The position numbers and the translations under genes were made by a program. DNA of 64,000 nt from G963674835 sp963674835. Its GTDB lineage: Bacteria > Planctomycetota > Planctomycetia > Pirellulales > Thermoguttaceae. The DNA is taken from contig CAXXKC010000002.1 of assembly GCA_963674835.2 (NCBI GenBank), forward strand, positions 682,001 through 746,000. The letters run 5' to 3'. The notes beneath the pieces are model-generated. The model did no database searches. It was given only the letters and a program-made list of their open reading frames with translations, and was not told the DNA's origin. Positions within the stretch are counted from its first letter, which is position 1, and every line of letters begins with the position of its first letter. Below, one piece after another: positions 63,701-64,000 of the stretch.

Positions 63701-63798
63701 GGCGCCGCTTCGGCCGCATCCAACCCCAGTGCCGCGATCGCAACGGTCGACGTCAGGACTATCGCTGCGCACTCCAACAGCCGCACGATCGTGTTCAT
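60751..63798 (-). CDS. Large secreted alpha-glucuronidase-like (GH67 N-terminal-like) protein
   Basis: The ATG follows TTGGGAGAAC. The 1015-aa product has a signal peptide (ECAAIVLTSTVAIAALGLDA). Residues 35-200 match the N-terminal domain of GH67-type enzymes (ALESFAAREVRRYVYVRT, LWIVGGDDVGTLYGAYRAVE, LGVRFYLHGDVVPD). A TIM-barrel-like middle (about 200-520, with PVDYYWLWTPEGWTWEGN) is followed by a malectin-like domain (about 560-670) and a helical tail. It probably acts on acidic or decorated polysaccharide. It is 13 bases upstream of the sulfatase gene and 24 bases after the transporter gene. Confidence 0.75.
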   Translation of the reverse strand: MNTIVRLLECAAIVLTSTVAIAALGLDAAEAAPAATAVTIATAPGTSALESFAAREVRRYVYVRTDQLLPIAAAETAPSGDAIIIVRKDRAPVGATAAIQAAVKDLGPQQYLLKTTPAGGHKQLWIVGGDDVGTLYGAYRAVEHLGVRFYLHGDVVPDAKIAVRVPELDEVGKPLFDTRGIQPFHDFPEGPDWWNRDDYLAYIAQLPKMRMNFLGLHCYPEGGVGPEPAVWIGRAGDLDSQGRVRFSYPSCWASTARQGPWGYAPTKTSDYCGGAAMLFEIDNFGPDVMRGMIPSPKTPDECNQLFDRVGDMFGDAFAEARTLGVKTCIGTETPLTVPKPMRERLAEQGKDFKDPAVIRELYEGMFRRIAKAYPVDYYWLWTPEGWTWEGNKPEQLAATVSDIQAALAALEAIGKPFTLATCGWVLGPQDDRAALDKVLPKDCPMSCINRQVGHAPDEPGFADIEGRPKWVIPWMENDPNMTAPQPWVGRMRYDAVDARRLGCTGLLGIHWRTKILAGNVAALAAAGWDQSWVPADFDMSPVRAEPKPSVPGPLGGAIARFTAPVSGTDEQPVYQSVRYNTRGYDLTVPNGTYIVTLKFNEPFYTAANKRVFGASLQGKQVIDRLDMFAKAGQNKVIDFRFSDVRVDNGWLRIGFKYRVEYPCIAGIVIEGKTDAGQTLLRKINCGGDKYQDYEADTASRPDMDLRARTMPVEEFYVDFARASFGNLVAEPLGKILAKVDGVNLPEPTTWLNGPGGVKSEPKPWSEIRRLYQFVDELAALRDRVEGPGNLERFDYWLNTYRMMAAMAQAGCVRGQLDRAAAAIKAEKDAAKRKTLAEQVLPVRVELARLWERMISLQVAATDTPGELGTLANLEQHSRMQLQFLTIHDAVLSDALGRPLPKEIEPGKTYAGPARLIVLTVRTSAKKGEQLALRTLAVDREPVRSVSLRWRPMGVGEFATLPAKGVGRSVHTVSLPPVTNDIEYFLTAETASGKQIVWPATAPTLCQTVILAPDNR

Positions 63799-63822
63799 GC
63801 CGTTCTCCCAAGTTTCGACGAC

Positions 63823-64000
63823 TCACAAAGTGGTATCCGCAGCCTGGTTCCAATGTTGTTCGATTTCCTCGAGCGATTTGCCCTTGGTCTCGGGCACGAA
63901 ACGCAGCACGAGCAGCACCAGCACCACGCAGAACCCTGCGTACACGTAAAACGGAAACGCATGATTGAACCGGCTTACCAGCCAGGAATCCTTGGCGTCC
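63823..64000 (-). CDS. Sugar-porter MFS transporter, C-terminal end (cut by window edge)
   Basis: Only the last 58 residues lie in the window. They hold a final membrane helix (FPFYVYAGFCVVLVLLVLRF) followed by VPETKGKSLEEIEQHW, the C-terminal PETKG signature of the sugar porter subfamily (XylE, GalP and relatives). It takes up a monosaccharide by proton symport. It is first in this minus-strand cluster as far as seen and ends 24 bases before the GH67-like gene, so it probably imports sugars released by the downstream secreted enzymes. Confidence 0.85.
   Translation of the reverse strand, partial: DAKDSWLVSRFNHAFPFYVYAGFCVVLVLLVLRFVPETKGKSLEEIEQHWNQAADTTL

Overview
The window looks like chromosomal DNA from a GC-rich planctomycete (Pirellulales-like). 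The evidence is the mix of families: a DUF1580 protein, a DUF1559 pseudopilin with the H-x9-DG motif, secreted sulfatase, Gfo/Idh and ThuA/TIM-barrel proteins, DUF4091 proteins, PQQ-type beta-propellers, planctomycete-type leucine-rich-repeat proteins and many small monocistronic or two-gene units. Taxonomy is inferred from gene content only; there is no rRNA here.

Region 1 (1-2841) is one end of an integrated element. A tyrosine recombinase gene lies next to the 3' end of a tRNA-Gly(CCC) gene, followed on the same strand by a tiny CxxC ORF, an unknown 205-aa protein, DUF1580 and the start of a topoisomerase-VI/Toprim-like protein cut by the window edge. Nested palindromes lie between integrase and tRNA.

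Region 2 (3076-25862) is core and accessory chromosome: a gingipain-family (C25) peptidase, a PilZ-like protein, a transglutaminase-like/TPR protein, bifunctional ribBA, a Cys/Gly-rich secreted protein, two DUF4091 proteins, an alkyltransferase-endonuclease V fusion, a 2[4Fe-4S] ferredoxin with a possible structured leader, a ClpP-like protein overlapping a lipoprotein gene, ApbE, DedA, a GT2 glycosyltransferase, an MFS transporter, a GNAT acetyltransferase and a 56-aa coiled-coil protein.

Region 3 (26041-36674) carries CCA-adding enzyme/poly(A) polymerase, overlapping addB-addA recombination nuclease genes, a tRNA-Leu(CAG) with promoter and terminator, and a leucine-rich-repeat gene split by a complete 1258-bp ISAs1-family insertion with 18-bp inverted repeats and an exact 10-bp target duplication.

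Region 4 (37099-46680) has an operon for HEAT-repeat, Gfo/Idh/MocA and ThuA-TIM-barrel proteins, a secreted protein with a duplicated module, and a beta-lactamase-family serine hydrolase.

Region 5 (46999-55374) is a tight operon of an anchored extracytoplasmic protein, two related FtsX-like permeases, an ABC ATPase, then a 1268-aa secreted beta-propeller protein with an inserted SAM-methyltransferase-like domain. Region 6 (55540-64000) is a DUF1559 pseudopilin and an oppositely oriented glycan-processing cluster: sugar-porter transporter (partial), GH67-like protein, sulfatase with a non-standard CSLSR active-site motif, TIM-barrel isomerase-like protein and a sialidase-like protein.
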